Assembly: GCA_033065855.1 (NCBI GenBank)
Contig: JAVXUO010001736.1
Span: 12,501 to 76,500 of the forward strand
DNA length: 64,000 nt
DNA from: Escallonia rubra
Taxonomy: Eukaryota; Streptophyta; Magnoliopsida; Escalloniales; Escalloniaceae
Reading direction: 5' to 3'
Part shown: positions 1 through 14,600 of the stretch, one piece after another
Layout: each line of letters begins with the position of its first letter
Numbering within the stretch: the first letter of the stretch is position 1
Position numbers and translations under genes: made by a program
The notes under the pieces: model-generated
Databases searched by the model: none
Told to the model about the DNA's origin: nothing
What the model saw: the letters and a program-made list of their open reading frames with translations, nothing else

Positions 1-663
1 TTCACGTGAGGTGTAGCCTGACAAGGAGCCCGTCTAGTTGGTTCTCGGATCACTTCTTCGTCACTCTCATCCTGAAGAGCGAAACTTCGAGCGTGAAACA
101 CTTGCCGAGCCTTGCGAGATGATTGAAAGCAAGAAGTTTGGACAGATGTGTGAAACACTTTTACTTTCATGTCCATCATCCGCTACATTATGTAGCGGAT
201 GGGTATTTAAGAGGAGAGAGAGAGAGAGAGAGTCAGAAATTGATGGGAGAGAGAGAGTGTGTCAGAACATTAAAGTAGTCTGTCTACTCGTCCGCTATAT
301 AATATAGCGGATGGGTATTTAAAAGAGTGTGTCAGAACATTAAAGTAGTGTCTGTCTACTCGTCCGCAATATAATGTAACGAATGGAACATGAGAGTATT
401 ATTGTAAAAAAATCGTCCGCTACATTATGTAACAGACGAACTTAAAAAAAACGTAAAAAAAATATTTGGACAGTCCGCGATACAATGTAGAGGACGGGCG
501 GAGGGGTAAAAATGTAAAAAAAACCCGTCCGCCATACAGTATGGCGGACGACTGACAGTATTCGAAAAAGGCGCGATCTGGGCCGTCCATCTTTCAGGAT
601 GGACGGCCAGATCGCGTTTGCAAGATCTCCTATTTTGCTAACGCTCTCAACGGATCAGCTCCC
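1..663. mobile_element. Foldback element FB0, right arm (left part outside window)
   Basis: The segment ends at ...CGGATCAGCTCCC followed by a TA repeat, the same terminus as three elements at 48.7-52.0 kb. Inside the arm lie six palindromes of the GTCCGC...GCGGAC type, near 178-200, 290-313, 361-385, 414-438, 473-497 and 526-550, the third and fourth degenerate. A longer hairpin at about 570-617 pairs CGATCTGGGCCGTCCATC with its mirror. The GA-rich stretch at 210-262 matches the linker of the 50.6-kb element. Positions 1-170 look like loop DNA, perhaps captured sequence, but I do not recognise it. Foldback (hairpin) transposons of plants are a known class; assignment here rests on shared ends. 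Confidence 0.7.
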
Positions 664-769
664 ATATATATATAGGTGGCAATTCGATATAGGACACCCA
701 TAACTAAATTGGTGATAATTTAATAGCTCCTCTAGACGCTAATAAATGTCGACAACAACGGATCAGCTC

Positions 770-808
<39 letters not shown>

Positions 809-887
809 TGGCAATTCGATATAGGACACCCATAACTAAATTGGTGATAATTTAATAGCTCCTCTAGACGCTAATAAATGTCGACAA
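648..887. repeat. Two tandem units of 108 and 132 bp, starting with the FB terminus
   Basis: Unit 1 (648-755) and unit 2 (756-887) both read CAACGGATCAGCTCCC, then a TA run, then the same 80-bp AT-rich sequence ending in GTCGACAA. They differ mainly in TA length (about 11 against 34 bases). The unit includes the last 16 bases of the foldback element together with its flank, so the duplication happened after the element inserted or during its insertion. Confidence 0.9.
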
Positions 888-1088
888 TTTAGTTGAAACA
901 AAAAGGGGACACAGGAAATAAAACAGCAGTCTTGCAAACGTTAACTCACTATGGGAAAATGGATAATATGCTTTTCTTTCTCTCTTTTCTTTTTCTGTTT
1001 CAAAACGAACACATGAATTACTATGATACAACAAATGTACAAACAATGCTGGAAGGGAGGGAAACAAGTATAAAGTGTGATGACTAAA

Positions 1089-4000
1089 TCATCTACGCCT
1101 TTGCCGAGAGAAACCTGGGGAGCCAACAGATTGTGAACCTCTGAAGTTCCTGCTGGGAGAGTCCATTGATCCTCTAAAAGAAGCATATGCTGCTTTGGCT
1201 GATTCTGGAACCGAGTCTAGTGGAATTGACTCCGCAAAGCATGCTGTGTTAAGTCGTGTCCTCTCGAGCTCTGCTTGAAGTAGCTCAGCACTATATTGCT
1301 GGGCAAGAGCCTAAGCAATATGAAACAAGTAGGGAAGATGTCAAATTACAAAGAGTAATGTACTCAACGGGAAACACGAACCACACAATGCATAACACAC
1401 TGCTTCATACAAAGCTAGTTTAAGGCCCAATGCTGGTGCAGTTAATAGTCTAAGTAGAAAACTAACAGACATGGTTTTGGCACGTGCAGCAACCATCTAG
1501 CTAAATTGCGAAGAAGAAAATCCGAAGACCAAAAGATACTATACATCATATTTTAGTGTGTTTGTAACTGGACCATGACGTTGCCGAGAACAAATTTTTG
1601 AAACATGATAAGTTGGCGCCGAGTGTTGGAGTTGCATAATTTGTAAGACACTTAAATAAAGATTTGCATAGCAAGAATAAGCTAGCGTCGTGCACTGATT
1701 AAACCTCTTCAGCATACCAACAATTAGGAAAATCACAGCACACCAATCAAACGATTGCCTAATAGCAATATGAAAATAAGTACGAGAATATCTTACGATC
1801 AGATCATCTGGTGACACAGACATCCCGTGCTGTCTGTCATCGGCAAGTACATCGTCACTTCCACGTGTTGGTCTGCGGTGATGAGTGGGAGTCTCGATAG
1901 TCTCGGTCACACTCTCAGTGGCTTTTTCCAATAGGACCCCTTGTAAAGACTTCAGAGACTCGCTCGCATCAGGAGTAAAATAGGGATTCAATATGGTCTC
2001 AAAGTATTCGAGCTGCACAGGATACATGTCAACAATGAAATCTCTCAGCAAGTAACTGTCACATCCATCTCAGTCAAAGGAATCAGTCAAAAAATACTAG
2101 ATGTAAACAAAAGAAAACTATACTGCACAGCATGGAATCACTATTAAGTATTAAGACAAGTTTTCAACCATAAAAGTTCACGCTAATGGAAATAGAAGAG
2201 CAGTAGATACAAGAATCTCTAAAAATTCGTAATTCGTGAATATCCATTATTAGCAGCTCTAATAGGAGCAGGAAATGGTTTTTTCAAAATGTTAGCAATT
2301 GGGTTGGAGAAGATCCATGAACAGACAAAATCATATTCACCTCAAGCATGAGTTGACAGAAACCGTTGGCGTCCAATGACCTTAGATCTTTGGCTTTGTT
2401 TTCATGGAAAAGGCTGAGGAAAGTGTCGATCAGGCCTTCGACAAGTATACCAAGTGTCTTGTCCAGAAGAGGCTTACAACCAGCAAAGACCTGCAATGAA
2501 GAAATTGCTTCATCTCCAGAGTTTCAATTGAATAGCATAGTTAAGAATATGTGTCTGGCTTGAGAAAAATGTTCTAAATGGTTGCTTAGAACCAACACAC
2601 AAGTAAAGCCTCCAAAAAATGAAATTCAATTGGACTAAATAGAATAAAAAGCTAGCAGGAATAATATGTTAAGCATATAGACAAGAACAGTTCATCAAAA
2701 TAAGTCCCGCAAGCCATGTTTCGGTACTACCTCTGCATGCACAGCTACTAATGTGTGTAATAACTCTACAGCAGCATCTCGCACACCCTGCAAAGTGCCA
2801 GCAATTTAAATATACTAATTAACATAAAATGCTTCCATAACTTACTATAAGAAACAAGATAAGTTATATCACTAATTTATTACTTTAACTGCAGGTGCTC
2901 CCCCCCATTGAACTCCAGCGTCCAACAAATAGTTCATGGCAGCTGTTCTTATAAAATTTGCCTGAACCCAAAATTGTGAAAGCAGAGTGAGCAAGTACTT
3001 GTCAATGCTTAGGGCATTAGCGTATACCATAATGTCAAGAAGAAGAGAACTGACAAGGCTTTGTGCACTTCGGGTCAGACGGAATCAATCCACTAGAAGC
3101 CATATTAAATAGAGTACGAGTACCTGAAGCAAATATCCAATCATACCTTTGCAATGGTGTACTGTGCAAGCACCTTCTCTTCCAGCCCAGAGAAAGACAC
3201 AATCAAATCTTGCACATCGCTGTCCTCTTCCTCTTTTCCCCTACAATTGCAAAGAAGATAGCATCATCTAAGGACACTCCATACCTGAATCTTTCAAGAT
3301 GTCCAAAATCGATGCAACTTAACTATTGTAGGTCACTACTAGCTTAGTGATCAAGTGGCGTCCTTGCTTCCAAGTCACTACAAGGATCGTACCTACTTGC
3401 TAAGCTACTTGGTTTTCCTCTTTATTTGTTGGTCGGGCAGGAGGGTGCTATCTGGGGTCCAACTAGCCCAACCCCCAACCCAAGGCACAAAAACAATTTG
3501 TATATTGACACAAATCCACCTTTCCGCTTTCAGAAGATATCCTACTTAAGATGGCAGGAGGAAAGAAGAGGGCTTCAAGGGTATGATGAAGTCCCAAAAA
3601 TTAGGGAACAAAACCTTCTTTTTCTTTTCAAATGCTAATGCTTCCACAAGTCCTCGCCACTTAATGTTTAAACAAAATAATGATTGCAGACAGTTATGGC
3701 CGGTCATGGAACTCAAGTATTTTTCAAGCTAATCCAAGCAGTCTAAGTGAAGGCCAGCGACAAACAAGTTCACAAACTGCATTGCAGCCAGCCAGCCACA
3801 GGTTTGTAACGGATCCATCTCATTGATGCCAGAAATTAAAGATAAGAAGCATTTCCCCATTGTAACACACTCGTTTACTTGAGAAGTAGAACAAAAAATC
3901 TACATGCTCACCTAGATTGCAGCCATATATGTTTGTATTTGTTGTACAATTCACGAGAAAGTTCATCTTTGCAATAGCCAATATTACTCAAAACCATCAG

Positions 4001-7000
4001 CAGCTGTTGATGTGGATCAATTAAGCTTCCAGGGAGAGGTTCACATGAAATTTCTTGTGGATCAAGAGAATATCCAGTTTGGAAATGTGGGCTTTCTTTA
4101 TTTGATCTATTTTGAGGAAGCTCGCCTGCGATGTGCTCCAGATAACCTAATAAATGGCAATATTCAATTGGTCAAAGAACTAACTGACAAATACTAAGAT
4201 TTGAAAAACAAATGAATATAAAATTGGAGCTGGAACATGTATCGGACCAGCGAAATCCAGCAAACAGTTCAGAAATGCAAGTCTAACAGACTCTTGAACT
4301 TCTTGGAGTTGCACAAACGTATCTTCTGACTTTGCAGCTTCACTCCTTAAGGACTGAATCATCCTGGAATGGCAATTATTGAGACAAGAAGTCAAAATTT
4401 AAGTAGCAGTTCTTAATACAAAGATAGCCAAAGTCAGTTATAACTTACATAAGAGAAGCCACAAAAGCAACGGATGGACTCTCACGTGTGCCAATTAAAT
4501 AGAATATTTTGTGGGATATAATTGGACGTATAAATTATTTTGTCTTCTAAATCTAGTAGGAAATTTGTTTGGGATGTAGGATTTATGTAGGAAAGTGTGA
4601 TTGCGGGTAGTTTAAGTGGTGAGGAGAGTAGTTAGAGTTAAGAGTTGCTTAAAGAGTAGTCTAGTAATCGACTTTCTGTTATATTACCATATGCTGTAAA
4701 AGTTTATGCTATAAGAGATTCGGCCCAACAATGTATATCGTGCTTTGACACTCCCCCACTTGTAAGCCCGCAAATGCACATGGAGACATCAAGGTACACC
4801 ACCACCAACTGCACAAATGAGTGCATGTTGCACTTATATAATAATGGGGGACCAAATATGCAAATGGAAGAATCGAACCCAAGACCTTGCCAAACAAGAT
4901 CTTTGATACCATGTTAAGTTACCATATGCTCTAAAAGCTTAAGCTGTTAGAGATTGGGCCAACAATGTAAATGATGCTTTAACACCCTCTACATACATGC
5001 ATATTATTCAAGGGAGGATCTCGCCTCCCTCGAAGTTGGGTTTTTGTCGTTTATCATTTTGAATTCAATTTGTTACAACTTGCACGTAACATGGACCTGA
5101 TACCTTTGTCATTTAATCAAGTCATATGTATGCTTGTGTTTTCTCTTTGGCTGGGAAAGGAGTGGTGGTTTATAAGAAGAGAAAAGTACACAACACATCT
5201 GCTTCCGTCGCATACAATTAATTACTTTTGTGTGCGTGAGAGGAGGGGGGGCGGGGGGGAGAGAGAGAATACTAAGTATCATACAGTAAGTTTGGAGTTA
5301 GGATGAGCATTTATGTTCTGGCTATGAAGAAGAGCAGAACTCTTCTCTGCTTTTCCCTAAAGTCTTGTATACTTTTTAAGTACTGCTACAAACCCGGTGG
5401 TTGGAAACGCTACTGCAAGACATGACAGACCACCGGCTTTCCAATTGTTATTGTATAGCAGTGGCAGTTTCTTGGGGAAGCCGAGGCACTAGAGGCATCC
5501 TCAGCTTTAATCACCAAATTAATGAGGATTAAGTCAGAAACAAGATGTGAATAGGAAATACATTTGAAAAAATATCCCCTCGAGTTTACTATTGCTTCAC
5601 TGAATTACTTCACCAAAACAAAATACAATTACATATCAATATCTTAACTCACTAGCCAAGAAAGATTAATATAAAACCTGGTGGCACTACCTCATTTGTT
5701 GGTGACAACCCTGTAAAATCACACAACCAACAAGCAAGCAACTTGCTCAGGGCTTAGCCATGAGCACAAAAACAAGCAACAAGGCAGGAAAAACAAAACC
5801 ATCCAACACTACCAGCTATGCTCATCCATGGATAGTTTTATACCCCCAGTATAATGCCCAAACGGAAGAGATTGGAACATCCTCACCCTAACCCAACACT
5901 CCAGCCACCAAGCCAGGTGCCTCACAGTTATACAGCTTGATGCTGTGTACTATGATGCTGACAAGCAGAAGCTCCTTGAGCCAGCTAGAAAGATACCTCG
6001 AAGTGCTGACAGAACTGCATAACCTAATGACTTCTGCCGACTTTCTTTTTCCTCATTTTCTATTTTTGTCACTTCATTCTACGTGCTCATGTCCACCAAT
6101 GTGGATTCATGGTCTAGGCAGCTCCTCTTGTTTCTCTACATGACCTAAAGCAGCTCAAACTTTATGAACAATATAAAGTTTTAAACTCATAGGCTTCACG
6201 GAACTTACAAATAGATCTGATCCATTGCTGAAACCATAATAGAACGGAACGCCAGAGGCAAAGAAGAGATTGTGTATTGAGACTTGTTCCTTTCAAGAAT
6301 AGATACTGGGACCCATGATTCATCTTTTGATATGTCTTCACTTGAAGTTCGCATCCATGAACAAAGCCTTAGTATGTACACTTTCGTGATTTCAGACTGA
6401 AGGGTCCTCAGCGCTGCAACTGTTGGTCACGGAGAGACAATCAGACCACTTGTAAATACAGTAACTGTAGTATGTATGAAGTTTTGCACATACCAGCAAC
6501 AGGAGGTGCTGATTCTTTTGCTTCAAAAGCTTGGCATGCTTTAGATATTTCCTCTATGGCATCACTCATGTATGGGCAAAGAATATTTGATTCCTCAAGA
6601 TCATTAAATGTGGAGTGGACCTGCACAACATATACAAGACTCAATCAGCTCCTCTTTCATCTGCCATAGTGGTCACCAAAGGAGACAAACTAGAAAACAG
6701 TAAGATGCAGCTGAGGTGGGTTGACGCTTAAGTAAATACAAATAGAAAGTTGATCCCAAATCATCACTCCTACTCTTTACACTTCCAGGGCCTACTGCTT
6801 CAAGTTATCTGATGTATTAAAATGAGTCTATTATCTGTACCCAAACTGTAGCAAGATTTATAATTTCCAAACTCGTACATAGTCTTCTGATGCTTTTGAT
6901 ATAGATCTCCAGTGATTTGCTTTCTTCAGGACAGCGAAATGCTATATTACCCTAGATGTGATGCTAGATTTCATCTTCTACTATTCTTCTTTCTTTTGCT

Positions 7001-8565
7001 TTCCAAACCTTTAAACAGCAATCAGATCTGAAATACACATTATATAGAACATCAAAAAGTTCCAAGTTTACATTAAAAGCATCACTTTCAACAAAGGTTT
7101 AGCCCTAGCGACCCCAAAACCAACTACATTCGCTGTTACAGAATAAAATCCAGGAAAATTCCGCTCAATTGATTTTGTATCGGATAACAAACATTATTCT
7201 AGCATCTAAACAAACTTGGCAGAGTTCATGCTTAGGCAGAGATTGTACGTTCGCATAGCTGTTTAAAATAAACTTTTTGCACTAACTTTAAATCCAAAGT
7301 TGAGGAAGTAGCAATCCAACTACCAAGTAATGCAAGAAAGTGTATTACCTTGGACTCATATGCAGATATAGTACTCCGTACCATTCCAGCAACTTCATCA
7401 AGAGAATGACTTGAGTACTTTCCATCTCCCAATTTGTCCTCAGTTTTACTTGCAATAGAATTGATATTTGATTCAGTAGAAACTTGGGAAGACTGAAAGA
7501 GAGTCCAGAAAAGGAGAGAAGAAAAGCAAGGGAGGGGGCAATTCAAATTGGAAGGATTAGTACTCTAGCAAAACAGCATGCTATGATAAATTAACTACAC
7601 AGGATTCTAAATTCAAAGGCTTCATGTTTGTCATTGACTCTGTTTTTTTTTTTTTTTCCAGCTTCGGGCAACTCAAGAAAGCATGTACTAGGAGTGAAGC
7701 GAAACGCAGACTAAATCAAATAAAAGCGCCTAGTATTAAAAAAGTCAAGCTTGTGAAAGATGAAGATCGTCTGGATTTTATGACCACTCATAGTTTCATA
7801 TTTGACTATGTCATGAACTCCGAAACTTAATAGAATTCCTTCAATAAAAAAAGATGCTAATATTGCTTCTAAGGAGCAAACATTGGAGGGTCCAGAATTG
7901 ATTGTGGTTCACTTGACCAAACACAAGAATACATATGAAATGGATCTAAACAACCACTCTATCTGTAAAAACTGCTCCCCAAAAGGTGTTATCCTATTTG
8001 ACAAAAAGTTCGAGGATGCAATGAACCTTTGTGCGGCATTAGAAATTCAAGTTGTCTCTAATACTTCTTTATAGTAGCTTATCGCAATTGGCAACTAATA
8101 ACGTACTACTAGAAATGATAGATCCCCTCATTCTTTTTACGTACCTTTTTTTGGGATGTCAAGGAAAAGATTTGAGTATGGATATTATATCAAATTCTTT
8201 AAGTACCATGTTCAACAAAGCAAAGATGCCCCACCACAAAGGATACGTCCATCAAAAGGCTACCAAGTAGATACTTTTGAGATAATATGCACCTTGTTTA
8301 AGGCCAAGTTCAAGCTCTAATGCAAAGCGTGTAATGTACTAGATATTAGCAGCTCACACACCCAAAACACATTATTGAATGAAATACCATAAAATAACCC
8401 TCCCATCCCTCATAAAGTGGTCTGTAATCACAATATACTTCTTGAGCAGTGCTTATAGTTAAATGCCATTACTTTCTCTACAAAGCAAGCCTTCACTTGC
8501 AGATGGATGAATGAATGGTGTTGATGCAACACACACAGAGAGACACAGAAATATAGACACACACA

Positions 8566-8607
<42 letters not shown>

Positions 8608-11600
8608 TATTAGGGGCCAATCATCCGTTTTGTATCTTATTGAACAAAAAACTCCACTGATCAAGAATTTCGATTTCTGGGAAATATCATGATCATCTGA
8701 AAGGGTTTTACAAACAAACACCCCCACCGGGAGAGGACTCCGGAGCAGCAAATGAGCCCAATATGTTCAACATACCAAGCCACAAAATGATATTGAAATT
8801 TGGCTTGCATCGACAATTAAGTTTATAATAAAGGTGTCTTGTTGTTAGTTAGATAACAGTCGCTTATATAGTAAATAAATTTCACGTATACTCTAATATT
8901 TTCCTTATCTCACTCATGCCCTTGATACACCAATAACGAAACGCGACGCTTTTCCCCCCATCAATTGATGACACCAACGAAAGAGAGAATACATTATTCT
9001 AAGGAATTTTTTTAAAATAATATGTTGCATAACATCAATGGCAAGAAAACGAAGTGAAACTATTTCCAGTCATGCAAAGAAAGAAATGAAATTTCTCACA
9101 TTAAATGCACCATATAGCCCGTAATTTGCTTTGAACTTACGCAGGAAAAGGCATGTCCCTGAGACCGTAAATGAAGATAAAATAACATGCTATTTACAAC
9201 ATCCTACTCCATATGCTTATAGTAGTACGAAGGAATCTGTTCAGAGTACCTTCGCAAATTTCCCACTGAAAACGGAGAGGGCCACCCTCCAGAAGGCTGG
9301 TATGTGATGGATAATTACGGCAGTTAATCGGCGAATATACCTTCCTCTAAGAGCATCAACTTCTTCACCAGTCAAGTCTAACGGCTGTGAATCTCCCAAC
9401 AATTGAGTGTTCCCAAGAGTTAAAGAGTAATCTACATCTGGCTGATAGCAGTACATAAGAAAGGGTTAACAGGCGAACTTCATATTTATTCAAGATGATG
9501 ATCTAGAGATGAACTTACAGATTGATTTAGATCCTGCTGCATTTGACTCCACTTTGCATCGGCTAGGGCTTTCTCACGTAACTCATTTTGCAAACTTTCC
9601 ATTCTTGTATCATGATCTAAGGTGCATTTTTCAAGCAAACCTCGAATCCTGTGATTCTGTGAAATGCAAAAAGAAGTCAGTTATGGCTTCATAGCAAAAG
9701 CTATTCCACCAAAAGATGGTCGATTAAACAGGAAGGATAAACAAGGACAACAAAATTTCCTAGTTTGATTGATTGTAACAGGAGAAGACCTCTTGAGTTT
9801 TTAAAATTATAGCTTGACAGATTATAGTGAAACCCCTTACAACAAACAAGAGAGTAAATGTGATATAGAACTCTCACCTGTATGCTTAAATAATGCCATA
9901 TAGGATCTGATTCAGGTTCCAAGTCCAACAAAAGCCTCACAATGTTCTCAAGCTACACGAAGCAACAGAAAAACAAATTAAGTTGCCATCATAAATCATA
10001 AAATGCATAAGCATCTAGAAACTTGCATGAATCACCAGCCACATGCCGAGCAGCATGGGTGAGAATAAACAGAAATTAAGCATAAAGACGCCAATAAGAT
10101 GAAGGTGGCAGTATAATCAATGTACTGTGTAAAATGACCTCATCCATTTAATATACCACGTCAGTGATTCAACGAAATACATCCCTCGACATGCCTAGGA
10201 GAATATAATACCCTGCAATCTTTCTTATTATTTCACGTCCATTGCTATCTATTAAGATGTCAGCAGAAAAAAAGATATTGAAGCAGGAAAAGCTTTAGAA
10301 AGTCGCAATAGGATAAACCACTGTCCACCTAAGAAAAAGCAGTTAAAGAAGAGTATCTCATCTGTGATCACGTAAGAGCGAAGCTGCTTTTGTCTTACCT
10401 TCTAAAAATTAGTAAAGGGGAAATCACAAATTTGATTGTGAAGATGTGCCATCTCCTGGTCCTAAATAGATGGATTGGAGTTGTTGATTATTGCTCCAAG
10501 TGAAGACATTGCCTTCATAACCAGCATCCACTAGTTCTCTCTATCTTCTCTACGTCTTCCAGGAATAAGAAACAAGAAGACAAGAGATCATCTCACGCAG
10601 TCCTAAATCAAGCCTATGCCTAAATAGCGTTTTAATTTGCACAAGTCAGAAAATTTAGATTTACTCTTCTCAGTTCTGATTTCAGAAAGACCAAATTTAC
10701 ATTTTCCTTGAACCACAATTGGCTAGTCAAATTGTGATGGAAAGTTTTATCGAAACAATGTTTTTATTTTTCTGAGATGGCATCCCACAAAAATAATTAT
10801 TTTATTTTGTTAAAATATCAAGCAAGTTTAATACCTAATTTCAACTTTTTCCCCAAAAAGGCATATTCTTCATGTCTGCAAAAACATGAAAACGAAAATA
10901 ATGAAAAGGCTATCTATCTGTTGACATTTCTGCATCCACATCTGTTGGACAGAACTGTGAAAACAACTTAAGGGGAACCAAAAAGCTTCTGGGCTCAAAC
11001 AGTGTTTCTGCGTTTTATTGCATTTGGCTGGGTGAATAAACTGCTTAAATAGGGGAATAAACCATAACTTTGAATACTCTCGTAGGGTCATGGAAACTAA
11101 AGGATAACCGACCACAAAAACCCTGATTGCAGGTTGCAAGTTTATACTATAGAGTGATATCTTAACCTTTTTTCCATATTTTTCGGCCATTGCACTAGTT
11201 AAAATTACTCGGTTCTAATTTCTAAATTCGAATCAGATAATTCAGCTACTTTGCATTATATGACAGATTGGAAACTGGGAGCAAAATAGAAGACAAAGCA
11301 AGCTTGATAGAAATCATAAAAAATCGATAAGCGAAAACAGAATAAATAATAACCAAAACTTCAAAATGTAAACTGTTTCTCTCTTGTGCTACAGCCTACA
11401 GTATAACCTACAGTCTTTAATGTTAACATGAGAACAACCGGCAACTTTCACGACAACTTGATAATAACTATTGGACGTGATTAAATTCTGTGTACACAAT
11501 GACCTTACATTTGCCAGGTCTATATTTGGATCCTCCATGGATCTGTAAAGCATGCCTTTGAACTCGTGCATTACTTTTTCAACCTCCTCAAGAACTCGTT

Positions 11601-14600
11601 TCAGTATTCCCACCTGAAAACGGCGGCTTAAAGTAAGTCTCACGAAGAACAAAAGAAAAAATATGCATCGGATTCCAATATTCAATAAATACAACCATGC
11701 AAGTCATCCAAGAATTATCTCAATGAAACACTGAAACAAGTATAGAGAATATTGAACTCAGTTCATCTGTTTACTAATCTTTGCCAAGAAGAAATAGCCT
11801 CTTAATGAACTTATACTTAGACATACTATGTGCTGCTGCTAGATGATATTAGCACTTCTATGAAAGTACCTTGCTCCCGAACTACGTCAACACAAACGAA
11901 CAATCGTTCTAATGTTGAACTATTACATAGCAGAAAGTGCAGATGGACGGATTGGATATGCAGACCAAGAAGTTTTATTTTTAATGGTGATCATAGCATC
12001 AAAGCTATCTGCAATAGAGCCTATTAACATACGAACTTGATATGGACAAAGTGCAGCTGGGCATACCAATGACTCAACTAAAGCTGGGAGCTAGAGGAAA
12101 CAAAAACTTCCATTACCCGTTGTGTTATAACCCCATCCACACTAAAATCCTCAATCTCATTAATATTTCATAGGAACACCACAACTACCCCCCCTTCCTC
12201 CAAAAATAGAAACTGCACATGCGCGTGCACACAAAAAAGAAATGACAGGACAAGGTATAAAGGAAAGCATTTTGTCTTAAATATAAAATTGGTAATGCCT
12301 AAAAGCATTTTTGCGAAGGAGAGCTAAGCTCAATGTGCAAAAACAGAAACCCTAACCAACAAACCACAGAACCCCATAACATGAGTCAACATACCGCCAA
12401 ATTTGCAAGTAGCAAGCAATTCAAAAAACCCGAGACTATACCTCCTAGATTTTTAGAGCCATGCCCTGTCAAAGTCATTGCTTAAAACGAGGCCTGTCCT
12501 ATTAAGCTAATGCACTATAACTTAAACAGGAAAGTGCCTCTATGGCCAATGCATTTTGAATAAGTAACACTATTTCAAAGTGTACACAACCCTTATGAGG
12601 CCAACTTGTTATAGTATTTAGTATAGACTCTTAAGAGAAAACTGCAAGCATGCTAATAGCAACAGCATATCTGATCCTGGTTAATGGTGAAAAGAAACCT
12701 CATCTCTGTGGCATCTCCAGATGTTAAACAGCAGAGAAATGCGGATATAAACACACAAGCACATAAACCATATCTTAGGTTCAAATTAATACGGTACATA
12801 GAGCAAAATGTAATGCTTACTTTATAAACTTGCAATTAATAATCCTACACAAAACATAAACTGTTCATGCTATTTATTCTAATAAAAAAAAATTAACAGA
12901 TTATTCTTATTCATCACAATATAAACATGAAGTTCTGCTCGTGGACCAAATCAATATTTAGAACTTCAGCTTGGAAACACAAATACAATCTTACTATTAG
13001 CAAATTGCAGCATATAAACAGCTTATTTTTATTATCAGTGGATCTGGATCCTTATGTGAAGCTCGGAAAAAGAACGAATGAAACATGGTACATAGCTGCA
13101 CGCGAAGGTGAGAAATGAACATGAAGGTCAATCAACACAGAAGTAAATAGAAGAATTATATGTAGGTCTTTTCGTACATGAGAAGGAAGAACAATCGACT
13201 TCGCTTTTCTGTACTCTCTGACCACCAAATCATATTCACCTTTACCAATGCTGGCACGAATTGCACTCGGCAAATTAAATAGTGTTCGGAATCTCTGAAG
13301 CATTCCTTGAACTGACCTAATCTTCTCAGCTTGAGCCTAGATAAACAACCAAGAAAAGGCTCAAACTTGATGAAACAGATTGCACTAATAGCATTCAGTG
13401 ATGCCCTACCTACCTGCCTCTCAAATAAGGGCCCACAAGCACGATTAGCCAATGATGTGACTCCTTGAATACAAGTAAACAAATGAGAGGTGCCCGTGCC
13501 TTCTGGGTCTTCTTCAATACGCCTTAATTTCGATTCTATATCTGTAGGATAAAACATCTTTTAAAATCACCAAAATTTCTCCACAAAGAAATATGTGTAG
13601 AACGTTCTCACTAGAGGAAGTACCGGGAACATAATAGGCAGAATGCTAAACCAAAAGCAAAGGCTAGCACAGCATGAGGTTAAGATATAGAACCAAAACC
13701 CCACGTGTGTCGTAAGGTATAGTAATCCAGCTTACCATCAATGGTGGTTTTGCAAGAGACAAAGCAATCAAAGTTTTCTTTGACCAATTGTTTTTTCTGT
13801 TGAGTCCGGCCTTTGAGATCAGTTTTCAAAGCAAGAGCACCAGCTTCCAGTTCTGCTGCACTTGTATCTTGGTGTACTCGGGATAGAAATGATTTTGCAT
13901 CAAATTTCTCAGAAAAATAAATCAATTTCTCTGCAAATATAGGTCAAGAACGTTGCCAGCCATTAAGAAAGCCCTTATAATTAAGTGTCCACAACGAACC
14001 GGAGTTATAATTAGGTACATTCTGAACCCTGAGGATGCAAAGAAAACTTCACACAAGCAGTCGTATTCTGAACCAATAAACAAAAGCTCAAGCAAGATAT
14101 TTCTGAGCACCACGACACCGTAATAGCCCTCTCTCCACCCTCTGAGATGCCACCCAGAGGATAATACAAGGAGTAAAGAAGAAAGCAACTTAACTTAAGG
14201 CAGTTGTTCAACAGAGGTTTGTCATGTATCTACTCTCTTACTCCCTCCGTCCCTAAAAGATCGATCCATTTGACTTTGCACGTATATTAAGGATTTAGGT
14301 TATATATTGTGTCTTTCCCATTTTACCCTTTAGAAAGAGGGGGGAAGAGAGTGAGCCATGAGAGAGAAAATTAGTTGGTAGAGTGTTAAATGTGGAGAGA
14401 GAAATAGAATAAAAAAGTGTAAAGTGGTGGGCCAGGAGAGAAAAAAATAAGTTGGTAGAGAACTAAATGTGGTGAGAGAAATAGAATAAAAAATGTATAA
14501 AAAGGGTAAATATGTAAAAATACCTACAAAATCTTTCCTAATTTGGAAGTGATCAATTTTTGTGGGACAGCCTAAAAAGGAAATATGATCAGTTTTTTAG

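Noticed and set aside
1539-2051. 170-codon minus frame starting MLRDFIVDMYPVQLEYF as one SEC5 exon
   Set aside because: Only 1797-2012 is exon. The leading MLRDFIVDMYPVQ and the tail after DDLI are intron; the family joins ...QLMLE directly to LEYFETILNP.
4440-4492. ESPSVAFVASLM-like piece as a SEC5 exon
   Set aside because: Exons 13 and 14 join in phase (DQIYL-MIQSL) without it, matching the family; it is intronic.
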